A program made the translations under genes and the position numbers. From Dictyophora rubrovolvata (taxonomy: Eukaryota; Basidiomycota; Agaricomycetes; Phallales; Phallaceae), in contig CP114118.1 of assembly GCA_029959195.1 (NCBI GenBank), positions 2,418,001 through 2,482,000 on the forward strand: a stretch of 64,000 nt of DNA, given 5' to 3'. Positions 22,163 to 32,138 of the stretch are shown piece after piece. The notes under the pieces are model-generated. The model searched no databases. It was not told the origin of the DNA and saw only the letters and a list, made by a program, of their open reading frames with translations. Numbering within the stretch: position 1 is the stretch's first letter; each line of letters begins with the position of its first letter.

Positions 22163-22179
22163 GTGCGCGACACCGGCTG

Positions 22180-22604
22180 TCGGCAATTCGAAGCATGCTC
22201 TCGATGAATACTACTCCAAGATTTTGATGGGTGGTCGTTCTACCATCAACATTTTCAATGAATGCGAGGTGTGTTTTTTCTTCGTTGGTTTTATTTTTGC
22301 ATATCTGACTTGGTTTACTCAGGACTCTCTTCTTGCCATGCCCTTGATTCTTGATTTGACTATCCTCACTGAATTGCTCACTCGTGTGCAATATCGCGAA
22401 GTCGACAGTGTTGACTCCGAGTTCAAGCCACTCTACTCGGTGTTGTCGCTCTTGTCATACATGCTCAAGGCTCCTCTCGTCAAGCCTGGTACGGATGTTG
22501 TTAATAGCTTAAGCCGTCAGCGCAATGGTCTGGAACAATTCCTCAAAGTGTGTGTCGGTCTGGAAGCCCACGGCGATATTTTGTTGGAAACGAGGGTTTG
22601 GTGA
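22180..22604 (+). pseudogene. INO1: orphan 3' fragment of inositol-3-phosphate synthase gene
   Basis: Exons about 22180-22268 and 22323-22604 with a 54-base intron encode only the last ~125 residues of the enzyme that makes inositol-3-phosphate from glucose-6-phosphate. Recognised blocks are VGNSKHALDEYYSKILMGG, STINIFNECEDSLLA, PLILDLTILTELLTRVQYRE, SVLSLLSYMLKAPLVKPGTD and VVNSLSRQRNGLEQFL. The full enzyme is about 530 residues; the NAD-binding and catalytic parts are absent and the 5' break is within about 20 bases of the palindrome edge. The fragment itself is open and unbroken, so truncation looks recent. Confidence 0.88.
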
Positions 22605-22705
22605 AATTGCCGTGCTCGAATTGTTTCTTGAAATTGATTGAGACAAGTAATGTTCTTGTAGTCAATGTTTTAGAAATATATATATGCGTAGCCTGAATTT
22701 TCTAT

Positions 22706-23166
22706 TTACGTCTTCGACCACGTAATTAAGTTATTGTGATCAGCAGACTTCAGTAAATCTAGCATGTGGCAGTAGGTCAACCCTTCACAGTCTTGCGTTC
22801 GAAACTGAGGGTGTCGAATGCAGTCGAGCAACTGATCAAACAACGGTTCTGAAAGTGTTCCCGCAGCCGTCGCTGTGATAAACCAGTTAGCCAAGTGAAA
22901 AGTTAGGGAATGGATAATATTCAGATTCTGTGGAGGTCTTGGTGGGAGTCTCGGTGGAAGTCTCAGCGAGGGTTTCGGTGTATGGGGATGTTCTGGCTCT
23001 CAACCCGTCTCGTCAGCAGGAACATACGACAGTGTCTTGATGTATCGACAGAACAATCCAAATTTATTGGGGACAGTCTGGAATGGCTCGCCGCTGTCGC
23101 TGTTATGTACCGCAGGATCATTGACAGACTCGAGATCCTGCTCTTTAAAAACTCTCTCAAAAGCAT
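22706..23166 (-). pseudogene. remnant resembling the N-terminal part of a Plavaka-type transposase
   Basis: Minus-strand text includes EPFQTVPNKFGLFCRYIKT, then a stop. In an adjacent frame ESEYYPFPNFSLG is followed, after a frame change, by ANWFITATAAGTLSEPLFDQ and LLDCIRHPQFRTQDCEG. The order PNKFGLFRRY, then YYPFPN...LG(E/D)W, then SxxxFxxLLDIVxxPxF is the pattern I know from basidiomycete Plavaka (CACTA-like) transposases. Only the N-terminal segment is present and it is broken. Family call from remembered pattern, not a search. Confidence 0.55.
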
Positions 23167-23377
23167 TTAACCGACACACTATTATGGCCCCGAACCCGAA
23201 CCCGAATCATCTCGTTCAACATCCTTTATTATACTTTGTTGGGCATACAATGATGTTGGTGGTCAAAGACGCGGAGCTAGCGGCAAGCTGGTGTAGTATG
23301 CTATCGAGCAATTTAGTGTACATAAAAGGAAGTAGCTATATGCGTGCTTAGTCTACCAGCCCGAGTGCTCAGGCGGT

Positions 23378-24809
23378 TCACATATAATTCCAGGAGACAT
23401 CATGAGGATCTGGTAGTCGGATACAAAATTCCTTTAGACACCAATCGTTGCTCGAAAATTTGCTAGTATCGGGAGGCGGCTTATGCAAGTCTTCTAGACC
23501 ACGTCGCATCCATGTCGGATGCCACTTCTGGTTAGGCGAACGCGATTGCTCCTTGACATATGGTCCAAGCTGATCGTCATTCCAAATGACAGGATCCCAT
23601 CCTCCGTCGCGGGTAAAGATTTCAAAAGTTTGCTCCCACCACTCCGATACACACTTCTTACTCGCAGTAATATTTTGCAACAGGTCATCTTCGTTATCAG
23701 ACGAGACCGGCTCATGACCGTCAGAGGTGTCGGTGTATTTCCATTTGACAATCTCGAGCAGCGGGTTGAATGGGCCAGAACGAGTACCGGTGCGACTACT
23801 AGCCGCACAGGAGGATAACGACCTCGTTTGTCTTTCCGAAAAACCATGGTCGCCATCAGGAGTTTCCCATTCACGCCACATACGATAAGTGTTGTAACAT
23901 GTCCATAATCCGGACAATTTGTGAATTTTGTCAATATAGCTCCTCGCGTCTTCCGTTGTTGCGATTTGCATGCGCTGCCTGAAGATTTCTAGCATATCTT
24001 CAGGATAAAAACCCGCGGGAGGTAGCTTTGGACCGGCATTTTAAAGTACAAAGTGAGGATGTGCGTGACTTTTGAGAAGGCCAAGATCTGTGAATGGATA
24101 TCGGTGAGTACTGGATTGAAGTGAAGACGAGTCGGTAGCTGAACAGGTGATACGAGTGATAGTAATCTCTTTCATCGTCGGCCTGAGAGGAACGAGGCGG
24201 TAGATGAATTCCGTTATGGGATATACCTAGTACAAGGAGTCGGTTAACAATAATGCGCAAGGAGGAATTGAGACGAACACACTAAGGGTTTTCGATATAT
24301 TTTCATTTGCTCCTTCATCTCATAAACCATGTCAATGGTAGCCGGATCGGGCAGCAACACGCAATGGCCACCGTTCAGGAGAATATGGAAATCCTCTCGA
24401 ACTATCAACATTATTTGAGTACAAGGTGATAATTATATTGAAGCATGCATTGAAAGTACGCACGAAAAACGATGTTATAACGGGTGTCAAGATTGAGAAT
24501 GTTAGGACGCAAACCCCACCACCATTCTAAAACCTCGAACTGGGTTTGGGTGGGTAAACACGATATCGATAGTGACATAACAAAATGACTAACATTTAAT
24601 CTACGTGCATGTTTTGAAACGAGGTGGTACGCCCGAACTGCCATGGATTGAAGGGTAAGGAGACATTTGCCATTGTTCGGATCTGCGAAAGCGGCTTTGT
24701 TCTTGTGCTTAGAGGCAATGGAAGAACTGTAGAGGCGTTTTGCGCGAGAAGTTGAGTGAACAGAGGAAGAGAAGACGACACGACGCCGCGGCGTTGGTGA
24801 GGTCTCCAT
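23378..24809 (-). pseudogene. HNH-nuclease-like basidiomycete family protein, copy 1, one in-frame stop
   Basis: Exons can be followed from ATG 24809 (METSPTPRRRVVF). The text runs KCLLTLQSMAVRAYHLVSKH, then across an intron at 24593 to FEVLEWWWGLRPNILNLDTR, then DFHILLNGGHCVLLPDPATI, then VYPITEFIYRLVPLRP, and on to a 205-residue open C-terminal stretch ending at 23378. The His / Asn / His spacing (HLVSKH, DTRYN, DFHILL) fits an HNH-type fold seen in an expanded family of basidiomycete proteins. A TAA stop lies in frame at 24043-24041 (HFVL-stop-NAGPK) where copy 2 has HFALFNAGAK. Function unknown; either a young pseudogene or a sequence error. Confidence 0.6.
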
Positions 24810-25513
24810 CGTCGTTCTGTAGTTGAAATAACCACAGATGAATGACGAGCACGCGTCCCGTCTGACATGAACTAGTGTGTGTATACAGTATGACTATGAC
24901 AACATCGACTATAAGTTGTGACGCGTCTGCAAAATGCACGTGACGCACGCGCCGGTATCCAATGGCGACCAATGTCCAGTGTCGTCTGACAGGCAGCGAG
25001 AAATACGAGTAACGAAAACTCAAGTCCACAGATGAAATTTATCTTATGAGTGCGCATTATAACGCACTTTTTCAACAACTCGATTGTATGGGAACTTATA
25101 AATATATATGACCTCGGTGAGAAATTTGACACGACTGACTGACAACTTCATTATTACGGTGCAAACACTAAGAAGACTTCCGGTAACACGACTTGAATTA
25201 ATATATAATGTTAGTGCTTAGTGAATAAATTGAAATAAGGCATTGTACAGGATCAAAAAAAAAGAGCTTAGGACTTTGCTGTGCCGCCGGCTTTCTTTGA
25301 CACTTAAAAAAAGAAAAAAAGGATCTACGTATACGTATAAGATAAGAAGCTATTAGCAAAAAGGGGTAAGAACAAACGTTTTTGAAAGTAAGGCAAACCA
25401 ATGCGAGCACGCAGCCTCCAGCCCAGGACGCTCTGCTAAAACCTCCAGATCCTCACAACGGGCGCGCTTTGGAACTATATGGGGTAGTGGTGGGTGTCCA
25501 TAGTTTGTACAAA
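24810..25513. other. gene-free stretch between the two HNH-like copies
   Basis: Contains the likely promoter of copy 1 and an AT-rich region with poly-A runs near 25255 and 25310. No supportable gene. Confidence 0.45.
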
Positions 25514-26376
25514 TTACAGATCTTCGTGACACAGCTTCTCGCCTGTCGTCGTGATCTGCATACACCGCCTGAAGATTTCCAGTTGACTCGCAGGAAACTC
25601 TTCGAGAGATATCTTTGCACCAGCATTAAAGAGTGCAAAGTGTGGCTGTGCATGACTCCAAAGGAGACCGATACCTGTGTACGGATATTGGTGAAGGTTG
25701 AATTGCAACGACGAGTCGGTAGATGAACGGTCGATACGAGTGATCGTGACCTCATTCATTGAAGCCGAGAGCGGAACGAGGCGGTAGGCGAATGTTGACT
25801 CGGGATATGTCTAGTACAAAAAACCGGTCAACAATAATAGTATGTAAACAGGAACTGAAATGAGTATACCAGGGGTTTTCGCTGTACCTTTTGCTCCTCC
25901 ATCTTCTCAGCGACAATATCAATGGTAGCTAAATCAGGCAACGGCGCCCAATCGTTACTGTCAAAGAGAATATGAAGGTCATTTGAGTACATGCTGACGG
26001 TTGATTATATTGAAAATACGCACGAAACACAATGTTGCAATGTGTGTCAACATTGAAGCCACCAAAATCAAACCCCAACTGCGCGCCGAGTGAGTAAATA
26101 CAACAATATTGATAGTATCATGACGAAATGACTAACATCTGGCCCAGATGGGACGGGGTGGAACGCATGGATTGCCAAGGATTGCAGGGTGAGGAGATAC
26201 CTGCCATGGTTCGGATCTGCGAGGGAGGCTTTGTGCTTTTGCCCAGGTGCGAGGGAAGAGCCGTGAGGCCGTCTTATTGGGGGAGTTGCGACACGAGGAT
26301 TGCCATTGTCGTTAGAGTCCTCATCGGAGGATCCGGGATAAGAGACGAGTGCACGATTTGGTGGCGATGAAACCAT
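25514..26376 (-). pseudogene. HNH-nuclease-like family protein, copy 2, shortened
   Basis: Starts MVSSPPNRALVSYPGSS at 26376, with YLLTLQSLAIHAFHPVPSGP, then an intron with the same GTTAGT donor as copy 1. LGFDFGGFNVDTHCNI, DLHILFDSNDWAPLPD, then FAYRLVPLSASMNEVTITR and HFALFNAGAKISLEEFPASQ follow. It ends at LCHEDL (25514), well short of the C-terminal region kept in copy 1. Several family residues are changed (RYN to HCN; HLV to FHP). Same strand and order as copy 1, so a direct duplication followed by decay is likely. Confidence 0.55.
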
Positions 26377-27384
26377 AGTAAGCAACTGAATAAAGTAATC
26401 CTCAGTTGTAGAGAACAACTACCCTAGTATCCTAGACTGACCTAGAGGCAATTATTTCAATAGAGCACTTGCTCAGGCTCTGGTGTAGGAGAACTCTGAG
26501 AGAATTCTGACTCCAACAAGAAACTGTACAATTCATACTCGAAGAATGAGGCCCAGTGGACATAGATCGGGCTTAAGAGTATACCTCCTCAGTGTTAAAG
26601 AACAACTACTGTATATTATAACGGACCTAAAAAGTTTACTCTTTTACAAAGAAGTGAGAAAGAAATTAAGAACAATGATAAAAATGAATACTTACCCTCA
26701 GTGTTAAGAACAACTGAGGAGAACTAATTCTAGCGGAGAGACGAGCTATTTATATGAAAATTTATTTTCGTTTGTAAGCGTATTAGTAAGCATGTCTTTC
26801 TACCAAGAATGCTTGATTTATGAGAGAAACAAGGAATAGTTTCGCCTTCAACGGACGCTTACAAAGCGCCATTATCGCTTCGTTGTCGTTTTTCAGCTGG
26901 TGACGGTCAGCTTTCAATAAATCCTACTCTTATGAGTTCCATGCTACACGCCAGTATGAAAAATCTGGGTAATCATTTCGTTAGTTATCGATGTACATAG
27001 TCTCCTCAGCTATCAAGCGTATAACTTAATAATGATTAGTGAACACTGGAAACAACGGTAGCATTCTCGTCACATCTCCTGGCAGACGAATCAGAGCGTC
27101 CAAAGCCCGAATTCCCTTGGATCCCCTCTTCTGAGGGCTACTGTCCGCGTTGTTACCGGTAAGGACGTCTATGTTCCCATTTCCCGATGATGGGTGTTGG
27201 GATATCTCCATTACTGCGATGGACCAAGCTATATTTCGTACCAAAGTTCTGGTTTGGGATTATCAACTTTTCAAGTGAATCAATGTCGTCAACTTCTTTG
27301 AAATATACGTAACTTGAATTTTTTTTCTATTTACGTCGTCTTCGGCCACGTAATTATCGCGATAAACTTCTTTCTTCACGTCTA
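26377..27384. other. gene-free stretch with short interspersed repeats
   Basis: The word CCTCAGTGTTAAAGAACAAC or close variants occurs at about 26400, 26587 and 26697. Near 27305-27370 a stretch (TCTATTTACGTCGTCTTCGG, CCACGTAATTA) resembles 22700-22730 in the Plavaka remnant. The last part is the HEN1 promoter. A short minus-strand frame at 27026-27244 has no recognised motif. Confidence 0.45.
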
Positions 27385-29081
27385 ATGTCCGCTACTATCA
27401 CTACTACACTATTGAAAGAAAGGTTAGACAGCGAGGAGCGCGAAGGACTTGTTGTAACGTTCAACCCACCACTTTATCTAAAACGTCAATTATGGCTTTT
27501 AAATACTCTAACACGTGAAAAAGTCCGGTCGGTAAGTGATTAGAGCCCGGCAAGCACTGAATACGCTAAATAAACTCTTATCTCTTCGTCATCACCAACT
27601 ATTAGGTGCTCGATATCGGCTGCGGTGAAGGCAACCTTCTCCAATGTCTAACAGAACCATCGGTTGCATGTTTACCTCCAGAGGACTTTCAAACCTCTGA
27701 CGAGCTGTATATTCATACCGTGCATGGCTTAGATCCTTCTATTCGGGACTTGGAATACACTTTGAAGAGGACTGCTCCTACCGACTATTCTTCTTGCTTC
27801 GGTTCGACCGAAAAACATATGTGGAAACCAGTTCAACCACCACGTTGGAATACGCTTCAAGTTCATTTGTGGAATGGCGGCTTTCAAAATCTAAACTACG
27901 CCGTGTTTGGTAATGACAAGATTGATGCTTTTGTAGCAACTGAAGTGTGAATAAGTCTTATCTTCTTCGATCACCTAATCTCTCTGACGAAAATCGATGT
28001 AATTCTGTTAGGATTGAACACTTGACACCAAACTTACTCCCATTATTCGCCCCTATTCTATTAGGGTACTACCGACCTCGACTAGTCTTGCTGACGACCC
28101 CCAATTATACCTACAACCAAAGATTTCATCCTCCCGATGAACACCCATTATCGGGATTCCCAGATCCGACTGGACGAACGGACAGAGTCTTTCGGTAAGT
28201 ACCCAGCAAGCCGCTTGACAACCTGTCATACCACTTAGACTGTAATTCCCGTGCTCGCTCAAAACCAAAGACACCACGACCATAAATTTGAATGGACGAC
28301 AGAAGAATGGACATCCTATTGCATTAAAGCGGCAGCTGAATACGGTTATGAAGTTGAAGTGAGCGGAATAGGTCATGCCGTAGAGCCCGATCCTTGGAAT
28401 AGGGAACATAGCCTCGGGTATGCCACTCAGGTCGCCATCTTTCGACGGATAGGCAATCGAGTTATTGCTGCACCATCGATCGTCCTCTCAATTCAAGCTC
28501 CCAAACCAACCCGTATCATAACGCATACCCACTTACCCTGTCCCCTATCCTCGGAGGAGCTATCCATCCCTCCAAGTAATACGGACGTATTGAAGGCCGT
28601 TCAAGAGGCTTTCATGGACAACTTGCGTAAAAATCTTTCTTTCCGCGAGATCTGGAGAACCAGCGCAGTCGCTCTGGCATGCAAAGGGGATGTCCGATAT
28701 CTACTTCAGGCATTTCAAGCAGGAAATTTCGACATCGACGAATGGGATGTGAAAGATGCTGTTGGCGATGATGGATGGGCTGTAGAGATCACTTGGAACC
28801 GGTTTGGTATGTTGGGTATTGGTCTGTGACGACGGCGGTTATCGCTTACACAGTTCCGATTTTCTACAGAGCTACCACCTGAGCTAGAAGGTGCACGTTC
28901 TACACCGACGTTGATAGAAACCAGGGATTCAGGTGCGACTGTCGCCTATGATGATGATGACGAGCCTCGAATCGAATGGCACACATACCAACCTTCCGAG
29001 GAAAAGAACGCCTTAAACATTCGCAGTACGGATGATGGATGGTCTACTTGGGAAGCTGCCTTGAGATGGGGTGAAGAATAG
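27385..29081 (+). CDS. HEN1: small RNA 2'-O-methyltransferase HEN1
   Basis: Exons 27385-27531, 27606-27946, 28012-28194, 28271-28806 and 28870-29081 give 472 residues. HEN1 uses S-adenosylmethionine to methylate the 3'-terminal 2'-OH of small RNAs. SAM motif I is VLDIGCGEGNLL (near residue 50). The Mg-binding and catalytic set is visible: VATEVIEHLTP, LLTTPNYTYN and RHHDHKFEWTTEEW (the HxH/E metal ligands). GYEVEVSGIG and GYATQVAIFRR close the domain. An extra C-terminal part (AFMDNLRKNLSFREIWRTSA) is typical of fungal proteins of this type. Splice 2 restores V-IEHL and splice 3 restores R-HHDHKF, supporting the model. Confidence 0.94.
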
Positions 29082-29317
29082 TCTAGTCTTTCTATACAAC
29101 CGTCTTCCACAGAGAAGTAATAACCTTAAGTTTGAAACTGGATTGTTCGTAAATGATTGTATATGTGTCAAGTACTTGGGGTAATTGAAGTAATGATGTC
29201 CGTTGAAGTTACGACTACAATTAATGGGATATACCTGCTTCTCATGAGAATAAAATACAAAATAAATAAAAGCCTTGCTTCACCTTGTTTCATCTAACCG
29301 CTGCTCATCCCTCATCT

Positions 29318-29642
29318 TCACTCTCTCTCTTCGCTGAATTTCGGGGCTACATATACCAAATCAAAATAAGCTTCTGAAAAAACAGACACATGAGATAACA
29401 TACCTATTAAAGGATTTACTTGCGCCAAATAGGTTACTGCCCACATAATATAACAACACGAAAGTGTTAGTAACAAGCTCGACCGTATTAGTCTGCGGAA
29501 ATGAAGCAGTTAGACGTTGTACTTTCGGAAGCTAGCCCTACACATACGTTTGTTGCGGGCCTTTTGGGGTTGCAAACCATGAGGTCAGCATGGCCCCCAA
29601 GACAACGACGAAAACGAAGTAGATTGGGAGTGTTGAAGCCAT
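29318..29642 (-). CDS. VMA9: V-type ATPase subunit e
   Basis: Exons 29642-29548, 29492-29404 and 29346-29318 give 70 residues. Two hydrophobic helices, YFVFVVVLGAMLTSWFA and SLLLTLSCCYIMWAVTYLAQ, flank the family motif TPKGPQQTLIRSS, and VNPLIAPK ends the conserved part. Subunit e is part of the membrane-embedded Vo sector that pumps protons into vacuoles. Length and motif order match the family; both splice sites fall inside conserved words (QQ-T, LI-AP), which confirms them. Confidence 0.92.
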
Positions 29643-30087
29643 GGTCGGGGAGAAGTGTGACTTGCAATGCGTCACGCGTAAATGAGACCACAGCTTGAAA
29701 ACCTTCCGGAGCTGGTCAACCAATGAAAAAAATATAATAAAGTGCGAGCGCGAATTTTTATTGGAATTATAAAGATACAAAAGTATGGTGATAACTACAT
29801 ATTTGTGATTCAGTAGGCATCTAAATGGCGATCATGTATATTTAATCTACAGGGAGAGCATAGCACGCGTGAGTAAAGAAAACAAGAGCCGAATCTACGA
29901 AGTAAAAGGAAACGAAACATGTAATATGTTTTAATCCGAATTATATGTAAAGGATGGGATGTAGCATGACATATGAATAAGGGTATTTTCCCAACAATCT
30001 TGTATGGAGAGGAAAGAATGCCCTATCCGCGACTCGTACGTACTGGCCAATATAGAGAACACAAGCGGCAAAAAAAACCTCCTTTTT
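29643..30087. other. intergenic, no gene seen
   Basis: Promoter of the subunit e gene and 3' region of TPS1. AT-rich, nothing else recognised. Confidence 0.45.
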
Positions 30088-32138
30088 TCACGCCGTTTGT
30101 CCATAAATAATCGGAATGCCCTGATCACGTCCAATCGCGTTCTTGCCCTTATCAGTTCCTGCAACAGGTAGAGGTTGTAAAGGGTCAATCGGTGTACCGG
30201 GTGTAGCAGGAGTTCCGTCGGTATCAGCATCGGGTGTGTGAGTACCACTTTGAACCTCTTCTAAAGGTTTCTCAACGGACCCCGCTGCGCCTATCCTCGA
30301 CATTTCGCTGACGAAGGAAGTACCCCAGAACGCTGCGGAGTATTTGTTGACATACTATAGTGTTACAATACAATCGTTTTCAGACCGTGAACCTTTAGTA
30401 AAACTTGAACAACGATTACTTACCTTGAACAACTTGCGTTGATTGTCTCTCCGTGTGTCCATATCCATTGTGACAGCTTCGTATATGGCATCGGCAAGTT
30501 GCTGCGAGTCCCATGGGTTGACAATGATACTGCCATTCAACGATTGAGCAGCACCTGCGAATTCGGACAAGATCATTGCTCCACAGCGCTTTTGTTGACA
30601 TGCGATATATTCGTATGATACCTGAAGAGTATGGTAAATGCTTTGCTTTGCGGAACCAAAGGTAAACAAGGAAACGGGACTGACCAAGTTCATCCCATCA
30701 CGAGTACTCGAAACCAAGCAAACATCGCTAACAGCGTATAGAGCACATAGCTCATCGAATGGGAGAGATTTGTGCATGAAATGAATGGGCATGAACTCAA
30801 CGGTTCCGAAACGCCCGTTTATGCGTCCAACAAGTTCGTTAACCGTGGAACGCAGATTTTGGTATTCTTCAACGTCTTGCCGTGACGGAACTGCCAACTG
30901 ACACAACACGACCTATCAGAAAAGAAGAACTTTAATGACAACTTTCATATAAGAAAGTAGGGCCTCTTACTTTCCCAATCCATTCAGGATGTTGAGTCAA
31001 GAAGAGTTCCAACGCGTGTAGTTTTTGCGGAACACCCTTGATATAATCAAGTCGATCAACGCCAACGATGATTTTCACGCCTTGGAAACGATTCTCAAGA
31101 GCCTGTATTCTGGTTTTGACACTGTCTTTTTCAAGGTTCTACAGAAAACAGCACATTAACTTGGACCATGACAGGCTGTTCTTAACGAACTTACGTCGAT
31201 GAAAGATTGAGGATCAATACCGATGGGGAATGTCCCCACATGAGCATAGCGGCCAGCAAAGTCAACACCGTTTGGCATCGTCGATAAACCGAGAATCCGT
31301 GTGCATGAAGATAAGAAATGACGGGCATAGTCGTATGTGTGGAAACCAATCAGATCGCAGCATAAAACGCCGAGGAGAATTTCTCTTCGAACAGGAAGAA
31401 TTCTGTGAAGAAGATTAAGTAATTAATCTTAAGTGTATAAAAAGAAAGCATAATAGGGTTGTGTTACCTGTAAATTTCACTACTCGGGAATGGGGTGTGT
31501 AAGAAGAAGCCAATTTTGACGTTGGGGACTGGGGCAATAATTTTGTCCGGATGTTCGGTGATGCCATGCATTATGGAAGCCAGCTCTTTGCCCGATAGAC
31601 TGTCATCCCAGATATATTTGTCGACCATGCCACGCAAAATCATTGGGAGAAGCATAAGATGATAATCTTGAACCCAAACGGTGTCACCCTCTTTTAATAA
31701 TGAGCGAACAGCTTCTGCGAAATGCCAGTTGGCTTCGCGGTAAGCCTTCCAATGGTCTTGGTCAAAGTTCATCTCGCCAGGGTGATAGTGGAATAATGGC
31801 CATAAGATAGAATTTGAAAAACCGTTGTAGTGCTTGTCAGCGAGATCGTCTGATAAGTAGACGGCCACGCAAGAGTATTCATCCATTAGACGTTTGTTAA
31901 CGAGTGGGCGGTCCTTTTCTGGTATATAACGGCCTGGCCAGCCTATCCAGGTGAAAGCCATACTCTTTTTGCAGCCCGAGAGAGCAGAAACGAGACCTCC
32001 TGAGGACATTTTGAAGTGGTATTCGCCTTTGGCATCTTTGGAGATGGTGATAGGCAAACGATTAGAAACAATGATGAGACGACGGCTGTCCGTCCGGGGT
32101 AAAGGAGAATCAGTAGGCGTAGAAACAGAGGAGACCAT
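30088..32138 (-). CDS. TPS1: alpha,alpha-trehalose-phosphate synthase (UDP-forming)
   Basis: Exons 32138-31468, 31402-31195, 31138-30971, 30912-30685, 30621-30424 and 30354-30088 give 579 residues. It condenses UDP-glucose and glucose-6-phosphate to trehalose-6-phosphate in the cytosol. GT20 landmarks in order: RRLIIVSNRLPITI, SSGGLVSALSG, FTWIGWPG, WVQDYHLMLLP, GFFLHTPFPSSEIYR, GFHTYDYARHFL, KIIVGVDRLDYIKGVP and RDGMNLVSYEY. After the core there is an acidic, Pro/Thr-rich tail of about 70 residues (HTPDADTDGTPATPGTP) ending PIIYGQTA. The synthase is single-domain; no trehalose-phosphatase domain is fused. Confidence 0.97.

Larger units (their letters stand above)
19247..22163. mobile_element. 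2.9-kb palindromic LTR composite (two 1260-bp inverted arms, 397-bp spacer)
   Basis: Arms 19247-20506 and 20904-22163 are each exactly 1260 bases and almost identical in inverted orientation; frames translated from each differ at only single residues (for example GAERPF versus GAEHPF). Each arm contains an LTR-A unit (526 bases, outer), a 292-base linker, a short LTR-A start, and a nested LTR-B unit (407 bases, inner). The spacer 20507-20903 has no coding sequence. No transposase, integrase or reverse transcriptase is encoded. Long frames in the arms, such as those at 19853-20330, are shadows of repeat DNA. High arm identity implies a recent origin or ongoing gene conversion. Confidence 0.85.

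Noticed and set aside
19239-22171. An 8-base target duplication around the whole palindrome (CCCCCGAC versus TGCGCGAC)
   Set aside because: Only five of eight bases match, and the flanks belong to two different genes, so it is not convincing as a duplication.
16500-27300. CRISPR array or bacterial-type defence island
   Set aside because: Repeats here are LTR-derived and not regularly spaced; the organism is a eukaryote.
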